64,000 bases of DNA, from positions 3,560,450 through 3,624,449 of the forward strand of contig NC_019903.1 of assembly GCF_000243135.2 (NCBI RefSeq), written 5' to 3'. This document shows positions 27,305 to 35,595 of the stretch, in pieces. The stretch comes from Desulfitobacterium dichloroeliminans LMG P-21439. Lineage in GTDB: Bacteria; Bacillota; Desulfitobacteriia; Desulfitobacteriales; Desulfitobacteriaceae. Made by a program: the position numbers and the translations under genes. The first letter of the stretch is position 1. Every line of letters starts with the position of its first letter. The notes below the pieces were generated by a model. The model searched no databases. It saw nothing but the letters and a program-made list of their open reading frames with translations, and was not told where the DNA came from.

Positions 27305-29311
27305 TTAATCTACCAGCCATTTGCGAAGTTGACATCTTGCTTCATAGTAGGGTGTACTTTCACCAAAATCGGAAGGTTTCCCGATGAGAAGCTGATTGAC
27401 CCCAAATCCGTCCACGGCACCCCCTTCAGGTATGACCACTGCTTGAGGGTGTACATCTTCCGATACAGAGACCCAGGCTAGAAGCTGTCCATGTTCAGTC
27501 TCGACTAAGGCCCGATCCCCAGTAGATAAATAATACTTCTCAGCTAGTTGAGGATGTATATAGAGATGGAAATCCTCAGTCTCCTGGAATTGGGAGTGTA
27601 GAGCATGATGAGGATGAGGAGTAATAAGATACCAGGGGTATTCCGATTGATTTTGGGTCTTGGAGAACTCCTGATGCCTTTGCAGATCTTCCTTAGAGTG
27701 GCTAAGCAAGGGATCTGCCACAGCATCCCCATACACAGCCAGCGCTATCTCTGAAGCTAGTTCGATCTTCCCACTAGGAGTCTTGAACTGTAAATCGCTC
27801 CAAGCCACCTCCGGAATATAGGGTGCTCGAATGGGTCCTTGCCTTAAGCTCTCCAAAGTGATGCCATACCTATTAAGGGGGGAGAGTACATAGTCCAGCC
27901 ATTGCTCTGGGGTATAAGAAAAGTCGTCTCCTAAGCCTAGGCGTTGTGCCAACTCCGTAAAAACAAGGGCTTCCGATCTGGCTTCTCCCTGGGGCTCAAC
28001 AATCTTCTGAGTAAGCTGAAGGATGGGACTCCAGGAGGTTGCAATTAAGTCCTCGTCTTCGAAGGCCGTGGTCACGGGAAGGACTAAATCCGACTGACGG
28101 GCAGTCTCGGTCAGGGTGGTATCGAAGGTCACTTTAAAGGGAATCTCCCGCCAGACTTCCCGCCAGAGCAAAGAATTCGGTTGCTGCACCAAGGGATTAG
28201 AACGAGTCACCACGGCAAGCTGGACAGGGGGATGCGCTTTTTCGATTTCTTCAGCGAAAAAGGAATGGGGGAAGGTCCGGGACTGATAACGGCTGGAATC
28301 TAACTTAACGTGATTTAGATACCCTCGATGATATAGATAGCCGTACTGGATACCCGCGCCGGGCTTGCCTATATTACCTGTAAGGGCTATCAGCGCGTCG
28401 ATAGCGCGCAAGGTATTGCCCCCGCCGCTATAACGTTGCAACCCGTATCCAGACAAAATAGTCATCGGTCCCATGTGACTTATTTTGTAAGCTAATTCCT
28501 CTTGTTTCTCCACAGATACACCGGTCAGCTGGGCAACTCTTTCTGGCTCGTACTCCTTCGCCCGTAAGGCAAAGGCCTCTAGTCCATGGACAGACTGGCG
28601 AACGAATTCCCAATTTAGCCAGCCCTCCCGCAAGATAATGTGAGCGATACCCATGGCGAGGACCCCATCACTACCTGGGTTAACCTGAATGTAATCCTGG
28701 GCAAAATCCCCACTCTTCACTCGCACTGGATTGATCACGAGGATAGTGGCACCAGCCTTCTTGGCCTCGAGCAGAAAAGGAACCATATGCAAATTTGTAA
28801 CTGCTGGATCCCTACCCCAAAGAATAATGAGCTTGGCCTGGGTCACTTGTGCCCAATCATTGGCATAAGCCCCACCAAAGTCAATCTCCTGTGCCCTTAA
28901 TCCTGCTCCCCAGCACATACTTCCTCTCGGTTCCGTGACTCCTCCCAGAGCTTGAAAGAAACGCCTATCCAGCTCTCTTAAGGTCCCATTGTGGCCATAA
29001 TCATAATGATGAAGGATCCCCCAAGATCCCACTTCCTTAAGAGTCTCCCTGATTTTATCAACTAAGAGGGTGTAGGCTTCATCCCAGGAGATCCGCCGAA
29101 ATGTTCCTTGATCTTTAAGAAGAGGAAAACGAAGCCTTTCTGCCGAGAAGACCCATTGAGCTTGGGCCTGGGCTTTTGAGCAGATAAATCCTTTGGTAAG
29201 AGGATGTTCCTTATCCCCTTGAACCCGTAAGCCCTTATCCTCACTATACTCAACAATAAAGCCGCAGCTATCCGGACAGTTCAACGGGCATGCCGAGCGC
29301 AGAATGGCCAT
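27305..29311 (-). CDS. Molybdopterin-dependent oxidoreductase with N-terminal 4Fe-4S
   Basis: A 668-residue DMSO-reductase-family catalytic subunit. The N-terminal iron-sulfur motif C-x3-C-x3-C...C is intact (ACPLNCPDSCGF and GFICSK; C8, C12, C16, C44). The pterin core shows RISWDEAYTLLVDKI, LIILWGRDPAVTNLH, VINPVR, DALIALTGNIGKPGAG and a C-terminal molydopterin-binding MoCo-dinucleotide domain (STGDRALVETEHGQLLAWVSV). The likely Mo/W ligand region is GSMCWGAG (C133). No twin-arginine signal, so cytosolic. The substrate cannot be assigned; BisC/FdhF-like anaerobic reductases are the nearest group. It follows scfB by 37 bases and precedes a TPR gene. No redox partner subunit is nearby. Confidence 0.85.
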   Translation of the reverse strand: MAILRSACPLNCPDSCGFIVEYSEDKGLRVQGDKEHPLTKGFICSKAQAQAQWVFSAERLRFPLLKDQGTFRRISWDEAYTLLVDKIRETLKEVGSWGILHHYDYGHNGTLRELDRRFFQALGGVTEPRGSMCWGAGLRAQEIDFGGAYANDWAQVTQAKLIILWGRDPAVTNLHMVPFLLEAKKAGATILVINPVRVKSGDFAQDYIQVNPGSDGVLAMGIAHIILREGWLNWEFVRQSVHGLEAFALRAKEYEPERVAQLTGVSVEKQEELAYKISHMGPMTILSGYGLQRYSGGGNTLRAIDALIALTGNIGKPGAGIQYGYLYHRGYLNHVKLDSSRYQSRTFPHSFFAEEIEKAHPPVQLAVVTRSNPLVQQPNSLLWREVWREIPFKVTFDTTLTETARQSDLVLPVTTAFEDEDLIATSWSPILQLTQKIVEPQGEARSEALVFTELAQRLGLGDDFSYTPEQWLDYVLSPLNRYGITLESLRQGPIRAPYIPEVAWSDLQFKTPSGKIELASEIALAVYGDAVADPLLSHSKEDLQRHQEFSKTQNQSEYPWYLITPHPHHALHSQFQETEDFHLYIHPQLAEKYYLSTGDRALVETEHGQLLAWVSVSEDVHPQAVVIPEGGAVDGFGVNQLLIGKPSDFGESTPYYEARCQLRKWLVD

Positions 29312-29348
29312 CTTTATCCCCTCCTAGCAGATAATACTCACTAGATAA

Positions 29349-30797
29349 CTATTGTTGGGCAATCAGTGATGCCTCTTTAATCTTCATGTACAAAGCTACT
29401 TCAAGACGCTTCTTCTGTAATTCACAGCCTAATTCATAGATATCGTTAAGATGACCACTAAAGGCCTGATTAGCCGAGTGACAGCCGCCACTACAGGAAA
29501 AACGAGCCCAACACTGACGACAGCTGGATTTACTATAGACATGGGCCGAGCGAAACTTATCGACAATTCCTAGATTTAGACTGGGCTTTTCTTCATTCAA
29601 GGAGCCCATTTTGAATTCCTCTTGGCCTACGAATTGATGACAAGGATAGAGATCTCCTTCGGGTGAAATAGCCACGTACTCATGACCAGCTCCACAGCCG
29701 GATAACCGTTTGGGCAGACAAGGGCCTTTATCTAAAGCTACATTAAAGTGAAAAAAGCTAAAATCCTCACCTTTTTTCCGCCGCTCAAGCAACTCTTCCC
29801 CTAGCCGATCATAGGTCTTTAAAATCTCTGGTAAATCCCCTTCTTGAAAAGCATAAGGATCACTGGGCTGAGCGACCACAGGCTCTAAAGAAATCTGCTT
29901 CATACCCAAATCCAATAGATGGGTCACGTCTTCATCGAAGTCCAAATTATAATGGGTATAGGTTCCTCGTGCATAATAATATGTACCCACGGCATAGGGC
30001 GAGCTATCCGGTCGTTTCTTTGCGAACTGCTGTAGGCGTGGGGCTACCTGATCATAGCTACCTCGACCATTGGCATAAGGACGCATGCGATCATGGACCT
30101 CGGGCCGGCCGTCAATGCTCAGCACAACACTTATATCTTCTTCCTCAAGGAAGTTTTGGATATCCTCAGTTAATAGTACGGCATTGGTAGTTAGGGTAAA
30201 CTTAATCGTCTTGCCTTTAGCTTGAGCCGCTTTCTTGCCATAATCAACAAGATCCTTCACCACTTGAAAATTCAGAAGAGGTTCCCCACCGAAAAAGTCT
30301 ACCTCACAATGCTTGCGGTGAGCAGAGGCTTCTAAAACAAAATCGATTGCCTTCTTGCCGGTTTCCCAATCCATAAGCCCGCGCTGACCTCCGAAAGCTC
30401 CTGTACCCGCGAAGCAATAATTGCAGCGCAGATTACAGTCATGGGCTACATGAAGACAGATGGCTTTGACTATAGGCTTGGCTGGGTAGGAAGGACCTTT
30501 TTCTTCTGCTTCCTTAGAGAACAGAATACCTTCCTTTTGAAGTTGTTCCATTTCGCTGAGGATTTCCTTTACTTCCTCATGAGATAGGTTAAATTCAGTT
30601 GTCTGCAGTTGATTCATGACATCTTCATTATCTAAGGGCTTTCCTTTCTCTTGTAGCTTTTCCAAAACCTTCACAATGGCAAATGTCAAGTCATCTAATA
30701 TATGCAAAGAGCCTGAATTAACATCATAAGCAATATTCAGGTCACCTTGTCGATAAGTGTGGACATTTCGTCTAATCTCGTATCCTTCAAGAAACAT
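29349..30797 (-). CDS. scfB: SCIFF thioether-forming radical SAM maturase
   Basis: Radical SAM enzyme of the SPASM/twitch group that installs thioether cross-links in the SCIFF peptide. The 482-residue protein has an N-terminal RRE-like region, the SAM cluster motif CNLRCNYC, FFGGEPLLNF, and C-terminal auxiliary iron-sulfur cysteines in GPCLPKRLSGCGAGHEY and SSCRQCWARFSCSGGCHS. Sequence motifs match the family known as CteB/ScfB. The precursor gene scfA lies 126 bases upstream with a hairpin between. The start lacks a strong site, which suggests coupled or leader-dependent expression. Product role is unproven in any clostridium, with quorum-like and metabolic signalling proposed for ranthipeptides. 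Confidence 0.95.
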   Translation of the reverse strand: MFLEGYEIRRNVHTYRQGDLNIAYDVNSGSLHILDDLTFAIVKVLEKLQEKGKPLDNEDVMNQLQTTEFNLSHEEVKEILSEMEQLQKEGILFSKEAEEKGPSYPAKPIVKAICLHVAHDCNLRCNYCFAGTGAFGGQRGLMDWETGKKAIDFVLEASAHRKHCEVDFFGGEPLLNFQVVKDLVDYGKKAAQAKGKTIKFTLTTNAVLLTEDIQNFLEEEDISVVLSIDGRPEVHDRMRPYANGRGSYDQVAPRLQQFAKKRPDSSPYAVGTYYYARGTYTHYNLDFDEDVTHLLDLGMKQISLEPVVAQPSDPYAFQEGDLPEILKTYDRLGEELLERRKKGEDFSFFHFNVALDKGPCLPKRLSGCGAGHEYVAISPEGDLYPCHQFVGQEEFKMGSLNEEKPSLNLGIVDKFRSAHVYSKSSCRQCWARFSCSGGCHSANQAFSGHLNDIYELGCELQKKRLEVALYMKIKEASLIAQQ

Positions 30798-30831
30798 CGT
30801 GGTTATTCCCTTCTCTCTAGTAAATATAAAC

Positions 30832-30858
30832 AGAACCCGCCTGAATCAGGTGGGTTCT
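30832..30858 (-). terminator. Intercistronic hairpin between scfA and scfB
   Basis: Thirteen-base arms AGAACCCACCTGA and TCAGGCGGGTTCT with one A-C mismatch on the minus strand, close-spaced loop, followed by GTTTATATTT. The weak T tract suggests a partial terminator or mRNA-stabilising element that would make the peptide transcript more abundant than that of its maturase. Confidence 0.6.
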
Positions 30859-30923
30859 TGATAACCTATGTTCAATCTTCACTTCATCTTGGCCTATGTC
30901 TTATTTCGCTCAGATTGACAAAT

Positions 30924-31064
30924 TTACTTTACGCAAACTTGGTTGCCTACCGTACAGGATGTTTTGCAGGCAGATTGACAGGAAGTTTGGCATTCTCCGC
31001 AACCACCTGTCTTTAAGGTTTCGCTTAGATTCGCTTTCACAACTGTTTGAATATGTTTTGCCAT
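30924..31064 (-). CDS. scfA: SCIFF ranthipeptide precursor (six-cysteine peptide)
   Basis: A 46-codon gene: MAKHIQTVVKANLSETLK, then the hallmark TGGCGECQTSCQSACK and TSCTVGNQVCVK-stop. It has six cysteines (positions 22, 25, 29, 33, 37, 44) in the clostridial SCIFF spacing. It is the substrate of ScfB, which makes Cys thioether links to alpha- or beta/gamma-carbons of neighbouring residues. The ATG follows AGAGGAGGTTACGAGG. A consensus-like promoter lies 40 bases upstream. An opposite-strand open frame across it (30747-31016) is a shadow. Recognition is secure from the cysteine pattern. Confidence 0.96.
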   Translation of the reverse strand: MAKHIQTVVKANLSETLKTGGCGECQTSCQSACKTSCTVGNQVCVK

Positions 31065-31104
31065 CCTCGTAACCTCCTCTCAAACACATCAGAATTCGTC
31101 ACTT

Positions 31105-31134
31105 ATTATACCATGGGGACGAGTTGAAGTGCAA
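31105..31134 (-). promoter_or_regulatory. Sigma-A promoter of scfA
   Basis: TTGCAC (31134-31129), 18-base spacer, TATAAT (31110-31105) on the minus strand. About 33 bases separate the -10 box from the scfA Shine-Dalgarno. Confidence 0.7.
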
Positions 31135-31145
31135 AATGTAATTAA

Positions 31146-31691
31146 TCATTTGCTGCTTCCTTGTTTGGGCTGACTGAATAAATAGATCGCTTTTCCCTCT
31201 TTAGAGTATCCGGTAATATCCGCATCAACTGAGGGAACCTGATCCTTGCTAATCAAACTATACCAGAGGCGATAATCGCCTGATTGTACGATCTTTGCTT
31301 TAGTAACCTCACCCCAGGTGGTCTTTACTTCTATCTCACTAATTTTAGGTTCTTCGACAAAACCGTAATAGAGATAGTATTTTGTCGTTTTATCGCCTAA
31401 GCTTGCATAGCGCCATGATAATCCCTTCGGGTGGGTGACTAATGACCCTCCCTCAGTTCCCAGCCATTTCCAGCCAAAAGCATCTTTTTGAAACAGGCCT
31501 GAGCCGAGTTCGTCATTATTAATATAAAAGACAATATTCGCCTCATTTTGAACCTCTTGGGTATGGATTACCTCCCAATCACCTGGAACTACCTTTTTAG
31601 CCTCTTGAACAGCCTCTTCAAGGGAGCCACAACCACTCACTAACATGGTCGCTAAAATTATAGCGTAAACCAGTAGTTTTTTAAGTTTCAC
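31146..31691 (-). CDS. Putative lipoprotein of unknown function
   Basis: A 181-residue protein with a lipoprotein signal: VKLKKLLVYAIILATMLVSGC, with the lipobox LVSGC at C21. The mature part has a repeated strand pattern (WEVIHTQEVQNEANIVFYINNDELGSG; YYLYYGFVEEPKISEIEV) of a single beta-rich domain; I do not recognise the family. It starts at GTG 31691 seven bases after GGAGG; the longer frame from 31733 would add 14 residues and hide the signal peptide. It stands upstream of scfA but a promoter lies between, so it is probably a separate unit. Confidence 0.7.
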   Translation of the reverse strand: MKLKKLLVYAIILATMLVSGCGSLEEAVQEAKKVVPGDWEVIHTQEVQNEANIVFYINNDELGSGLFQKDAFGWKWLGTEGGSLVTHPKGLSWRYASLGDKTTKYYLYYGFVEEPKISEIEVKTTWGEVTKAKIVQSGDYRLWYSLISKDQVPSVDADITGYSKEGKAIYLFSQPKQGSSK

Positions 31692-31887
31692 AGGGTTTCC
31701 TCCAGTAACAAAAAATATCTGAGTTCTGAGCAACGTGTAAATTTATCAGCTTTTATAGTTTAGCTTATTTTATGTCTATTGACAATAGTTTAATAATAGT
31801 ACGACAGCAAAGCAACGTCCTATACAAATTCCAACAAAATTCTTTATTCTTTACTCTTTACCTTTGAGCTCGGGGTACCTAGAGAAC

Positions 31888-31924
31888 TGAAGAGCTACAC
31901 TGTCTAAGACAGTGTAGCTCAAAA
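31888..31924 (-). terminator. Terminator after tRNA-Glu/tRNA-Phe
   Basis: Perfect 13-bp stem GAGCTACACTGTC/GACAGTGTAGCTC (31892-31904 with 31908-31920), closing loop TAA. On the minus strand it is followed by TTCAGTTCTC (weak T tract). It lies 30 bases after the tRNA-Phe 3' end. The rest of the gap to the lipoprotein gene (31692-31887) shows no recognisable element. Confidence 0.65.
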
Positions 31925-31949
31925 GAAGAGTCTTCTTAAAATTCGGAAA

Positions 31950-32025
<76 letters not shown>

Positions 32026-32033
32026 AAATATAT

Positions 32034-32109
32034 TGGTGACCCATACGGGATTCGAACCCGTGTTACCGCCGTGAAAGGGCGGTGTCTTAGGCCGCTTGAC
32101 CAATGGGCC
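32034..32109 (-). tRNA. tRNA-Glu (TTC)
   Basis: 76-nt tRNA: acceptor GGCCCAT with ATGGGTC, anticodon loop CTTTCAC giving anticodon TTC, T-arm CGGGTTCGAATCCCG, CCA encoded. It is first in the pair, 8 bases before tRNA-Phe. A consensus promoter is upstream. Confidence 0.96.
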
Positions 32110-32123
32110 GTAGCGCAATAACT

Positions 32124-32152
32124 ATAATACATGGACTAGCTTTACTTGTCAA
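32124..32152 (-). promoter_or_regulatory. Sigma-A promoter of tRNA-Glu/tRNA-Phe
   Basis: TTGACA (32152-32147), 17-base spacer, TATTAT (32129-32124), 14 bases before the tRNA. The IS30 element has inserted only about 37 bases upstream of the -35 box. Confidence 0.8.
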
Positions 32153-32175
32153 ATAGTTTTTCTATAAATCATTAT

Positions 32176-32188
32176 ACTCTTGCTGAAA
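32176..32188 (+). repeat. Direct repeat flanking IS element, left copy
   Basis: ACTCTTGCTGAAA at the left edge of the IS; identical to 34013-34025 at the right edge. It reads as a 13-bp target-site duplication, long for a typical IS30 (2-3 bp) but with precedent in IS30 relatives such as IS1630. Confidence 0.7.
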
Positions 32189-32327
32189 ACTTAATTTCCA
32201 AACTAAGTTCCACCCCTTCACTTGGGAAAGTGGAATTTAATTTGGAAAGATTAAAGGGTGGAATTCACTCAGACAAATAGGTTATATTGGGATAGCTGTG
32301 TCCCGGTAGAAAGAAAGAGGGACTGAC

Positions 32328-33746
32328 ATGGCTAACCAAAAACATTTAACCTTTGATGAACGGGTGACCATCTCTTCGCTTTTGGATAAAACCTACTCTT
32401 TTAAGGCAATCGCTAAAGAATTAGATAAGGATTGCACCACCATCTCCAAAGAGGTTCGCCGCCATATCATCTTCAAACGGATAGGCTGTCAAGGCAATGC
32501 TTACAATGCTTGCCGCCACCGCTATACTTGCGATCATAGGCTGCTCTGCACACCCTGTCATTATTCGCACCGGCCCAGCTTTTGCCGCCGCTGCAAATTA
32601 TGCAATGCTATGTGCCCGTCTTTTGAGTGTCAACTCTGCCCACGACATGCCAAACCGCCTTATGTTTGCAACGGATGCGATAAGCTTAATAAGTGCACTT
32701 TGGAGAAACGCTTTTACCATGCTGCACCAGCCCATACCGAATATCAGGCAGTTCTTTCCGAAGCCAGACAGGGTATATCTCTCTCGGAAGATGAGGTAAA
32801 ACACCTCGACTCCATCATTTCCCCTCTCATCAAAAAGGGGCAATCCCTGAATCATATCTGTGCCAACAATAAGGATTCCCTCATGGTTAGCAAAAGCACC
32901 CTCTATCGTCTAATTGACTTTAATATTTTCACCGCAAGAAACATCGATATGCCACGGAAAGTACGCTATGCTAAGCGCAAGATAAAAAGACAGCTCAAGG
33001 TCGACAAGGCTTGCCGAATCGGTAGAACCTACAATGACTTTCAGCATTTCCTCAACGAGAATCCCCACCTACCTCTTGTGGAAATGGACACCGTAGAAGG
33101 TCGTAAAGGGGGCAAGGTTCTTCTTACCCTTCATTTCGTGAAGGCAGAATTCATGCTTGCCTTTTTACGGCAAACCAACGATTCTCAATCCGTCATCACT
33201 ATCCTGGAAGACCTTCAACTCAACCTTGGCCAAGACATCTTTATGAGGGTTATGCCGATTTTGCTGACGGACAATGGTTCTGAGTTCTCTAACCCAAATG
33301 CCTTGGAGTTTGACCAACAACAAAACCGCAGAACTCATCTGTTCTACTGCGATGCCTCTTCACCTGGGCAGAAAGGCTCTGCCGAGAGGAATCACGAGCT
33401 GATCCGCTATTTTATTCCTAAAGGCACCCGTATGGATGAGTTTACCCAGGTCGACATCAGCCGCATGATGGACAACATCAATTCCTACAGTCGACAAAGC
33501 TTGGGGAATAAATGCCCTTATGACATGTTGGCTTTCCTCTATGGGGAAGATCTTCTTAAGGCATTGGGGTGTCACAAAATTCCGCCCAATGAGGTCATCA
33601 TGAATTCCTCTCTTTTTAAGGAGACTGCCGTCCATTGTCTAGGCAATCCATGGGGTTATACCGATGAGTCAGGACGGGAGACCAGTTATCTTGATGCCTA
33701 TCGGGCTATTGAAGAACAACGCAAAGAAATGACAGAAAAAAATTAA
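32328..33746 (+). CDS. IS30-family transposase
   Basis: A 472-residue transposase, complete and apparently intact. N-terminal IS30-type helix-turn-helix: KHLTFDERVTISSLLDKTYSFKAIAKELDKDCTTISKEVRRH. A cysteine-rich stretch follows (about residues 62-122: several CxxC pairs, RRCKLCNAMCPSFECQLCP, CNGCDKLNKC), a likely zinc-binding insertion found in this subgroup. The RNase-H-like domain has DDE residues in LVEMDTVEGRKGG, ILLTDNGSEFSNP and QKGSAERNHELIRYF. ATG behind AAGAGGGACTGAC. It is transcribed toward livF, on the opposite strand. Confidence 0.93.
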   Translation: MANQKHLTFDERVTISSLLDKTYSFKAIAKELDKDCTTISKEVRRHIIFKRIGCQGNAYNACRHRYTCDHRLLCTPCHYSHRPSFCRRCKLCNAMCPSFECQLCPRHAKPPYVCNGCDKLNKCTLEKRFYHAAPAHTEYQAVLSEARQGISLSEDEVKHLDSIISPLIKKGQSLNHICANNKDSLMVSKSTLYRLIDFNIFTARNIDMPRKVRYAKRKIKRQLKVDKACRIGRTYNDFQHFLNENPHLPLVEMDTVEGRKGGKVLLTLHFVKAEFMLAFLRQTNDSQSVITILEDLQLNLGQDIFMRVMPILLTDNGSEFSNPNALEFDQQQNRRTHLFYCDASSPGQKGSAERNHELIRYFIPKGTRMDEFTQVDISRMMDNINSYSRQSLGNKCPYDMLAFLYGEDLLKALGCHKIPPNEVIMNSSLFKETAVHCLGNPWGYTDESGRETSYLDAYRAIEEQRKEMTEKN

Positions 33747-33914
33747 CCTCACCCGTTAATTTCTTCCTGTCATGACACTACCGGGAAGCAGCTTCATACC
33801 CCATTAAACCGGGTGGAATTTACTATGCGAAAAAGTCTACTAAATTCCACTCGCAGATACCTGCGCCCTTTTTCAGCTGCTTTTACACCGGATTTGGCCC
33901 TATTTTAATCCAAA

Positions 33915-33965
33915 ACTGAAAAAAAGTCACCCTTTTCTTTTCTACAAACAAGAATGGGTGACTTT
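33915..33965 (-). terminator. Terminator at right end of the IS facing livF
   Basis: Stem AAAGTCACCC/GGGTGACTTT (33923-33932 with 33956-33965) with 23-base loop; on the minus strand it is followed by further T residues (AAAGTCACCC then a run of T). It would stop liv transcription entering the element. Confidence 0.65.
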
Positions 33966-34012
33966 CAGTGGAATTTACCTCGATAAAGTGGAACTTACTT
34001 TGAAATTCAACC

Positions 34013-34025
34013 ACTCTTGCTGAAA
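34013..34025 (+). repeat. Direct repeat flanking IS element, right copy
   Basis: ACTCTTGCTGAAA, identical to 32176-32188. It lies 12 bases before the livF stop codon. Confidence 0.7.
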
Positions 34026-34036
34026 TGGGAAGCTGC

Positions 34037-34738
34037 TCAGCCTCCCAGATAGGCCTTGCGGATCTCATCGCTCTCTGACAGTTCCTGTCCGGTGCCGGAA
34101 ATTGAGATGGAGCCAGTCTCCAGCACATAGGCTCTATCAGCGATGGATAGGGCCATCTGGGCATTCTGCTCGACAAGAAGTACAGTGGTTCCAGCCTTGT
34201 TCATCTCCTGGATAATAGTGAAGATTTGCTCGACCAGTATAGGAGCAAGGCCCATGGAGGGCTCATCTAACATCAGAAGTTTGGGCTTGCTCATAAGCGC
34301 CCGGCCTATGGCCAGCATCTGCTGCTCGCCTCCGGAGAGTGTGCCCGCAATCTGTTTGCGGCGTTCCAAAAGCCGTGGGAAAAGAGCGTAGACCTTATCC
34401 ATTTCGGCCTCAATACCGCCGGAAGGACAAGTGTAAGCACCCATATCCAGATTTTCCTGGACGGTCATCTGCAGAAAAATGCGCCGTCCCTCAGGGACAT
34501 GAGCTAAACCGCGTTCCACGATCTTGTGGGGTGCCGTGGAAGTAATGTCCTCTCCTAAGAAGCTTATTCCGCCAGTCTTGGTGCGCAGCAAGCCGGAAAT
34601 AGTTTTCAGGACAGTACTCTTTCCGGCTCCGTTGGCCCCGATTAGAGTCACTATCTCACCTTCGTTGACCTCCAGGGAGATACCCTTTATGGCGTGTATA
34701 GCACCATAAAAGACGTTTATGTCATTGACTTTCAACAT
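34037..34738 (-). CDS. livF: Branched-chain amino-acid ABC transporter ATPase LivF
   Basis: One of two ATPases of the LIV-type (HAAT) uptake system. The 233-residue protein has Walker A GANGAGKST, LSGGEQQMLAIGRAL signature, Walker B LLMLDEPSMGLAP and the LivF-typical LVEQNAQMALSIADRAYVLE. It begins five bases after livG. The stop is 12 bases from the IS target duplication, so the element just missed the gene. It has its usual length, ending AYLGG. Confidence 0.95.
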   Translation of the reverse strand: MLKVNDINVFYGAIHAIKGISLEVNEGEIVTLIGANGAGKSTVLKTISGLLRTKTGGISFLGEDITSTAPHKIVERGLAHVPEGRRIFLQMTVQENLDMGAYTCPSGGIEAEMDKVYALFPRLLERRKQIAGTLSGGEQQMLAIGRALMSKPKLLMLDEPSMGLAPILVEQIFTIIQEMNKAGTTVLLVEQNAQMALSIADRAYVLETGSISISGTGQELSESDEIRKAYLGG

Positions 34739-34743
34739 AGTGG

Positions 34744-35595
34744 TCAGCCCTCCCTCTTCTTGCCTAAATAAGCTTCGATGACCTGAGGGTTGTTTCGGAT
34801 CTCGCTGGGGGTTCCTTTGGCGATGATTTTACCAAAATTAAGCACACTTATTTTCTCGCAGATGCCCATGACCAGATTCATGTCGTGCTCTATAAGCATA
34901 ATTGCGATCTGGAAGGTATCACGGATTTTTACGATATTATCCATTAATTCGGCTGTCTCGGAAGGGTTCATCCCGGCGGCAGGTTCATCCAGTAGCAGCA
35001 GCATGGGTTTCGTAGCTAAGGCACGGACTATCTCAAGTCTGCGTTGAGCGCCATAAGGTAGCGATCCAGCCCGTTTCCCCGCCAAGCTCTGCATATCGAA
35101 GATAGACAAAAGCTCCATGGCCTTCTCATGTGCCTGCTTCTCGCCTTTCCAGTAAGCGGGAAGGCGAAGAATGCCATTCCACATACCATAGTTGATATGA
35201 TTATGCATGCCAAGTTTTACATTGTCCTCAACCGTTAAATTCGAAAAAAGGCGTATGTTTTGAAAGGTCCGGGCGATACCGGCTTTGTTAATTTGTACTG
35301 TGGTCATATTCTGCGTGTCATGGCCATCCAGCAAGATATTACCGTGGGTAGGCTGATAGACTTTGGTAAGCAGGTTAAACACAGTCGTCTTTCCTGCACC
35401 GTTGGGGCCAATGAGTCCGGCTATCTCCGTTCGGTTGATGGTCATGTTAAAGCCATTAACAGCCATAAGTCCACCAAAGTTTATCCCTAGGTTGCGGGCT
35501 TCCAGCACCGGCAGCATATCCACGTCACCCTCAGAAACAGGGTTGGTGGAGGGCACGGAAATCATCTTTGTCTCAGTACTATTAGCTTTGTCCAT
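34744..35595 (-). CDS. livG: Branched-chain amino-acid ABC transporter ATPase LivG
   Basis: The second ATPase, 283 residues. Walker A GPNGAGKTTVFN, LPYGAQRRLEIVRAL signature (the LivG form of LSGGQ) and LLLLDEPAAGMNPSET followed by IEHDMNLVMGICEKISVLNFGK. About 30 extra residues at the N-terminus (KANSTETKMISVPSTNP) precede the usual LEARNLGINFGGL start; the ATG at 35595 has AGAGGTGCGGAAG, so these residues are probably real, although an internal ATG (residue 27) is possible. It overlaps livM by 14 bases. Confidence 0.94.
   Translation of the reverse strand: MDKANSTETKMISVPSTNPVSEGDVDMLPVLEARNLGINFGGLMAVNGFNMTINRTEIAGLIGPNGAGKTTVFNLLTKVYQPTHGNILLDGHDTQNMTTVQINKAGIARTFQNIRLFSNLTVEDNVKLGMHNHINYGMWNGILRLPAYWKGEKQAHEKAMELLSIFDMQSLAGKRAGSLPYGAQRRLEIVRALATKPMLLLLDEPAAGMNPSETAELMDNIVKIRDTFQIAIMLIEHDMNLVMGICEKISVLNFGKIIAKGTPSEIRNNPQVIEAYLGKKREG

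Larger units (their letters stand above)
32189..34012 (+). mobile_element. IS30-family insertion sequence
   Basis: About 1.82 kb element bounded by 13-bp direct repeats. Its imperfect 25-bp terminal inverted repeats share the inner TAAGTTCCAC (19 of 25 identical). Inside each end are GTGGAA(T/C)T(T/C)A decamers: left at 32204 (minus), 32230 and 32258; right at 33813, 33841 (minus), 33968 and 33988. These are probable transposase-binding sites. It carries one full-length transposase. It inserted in the gap between livF and the tRNA promoter. Confidence 0.8.

Noticed and set aside
30747..31016. 89-codon plus-strand frame opposite scfA and the scfB start
   Set aside because: The six-cysteine SCIFF pattern on the other strand is unmistakable; this is its shadow.
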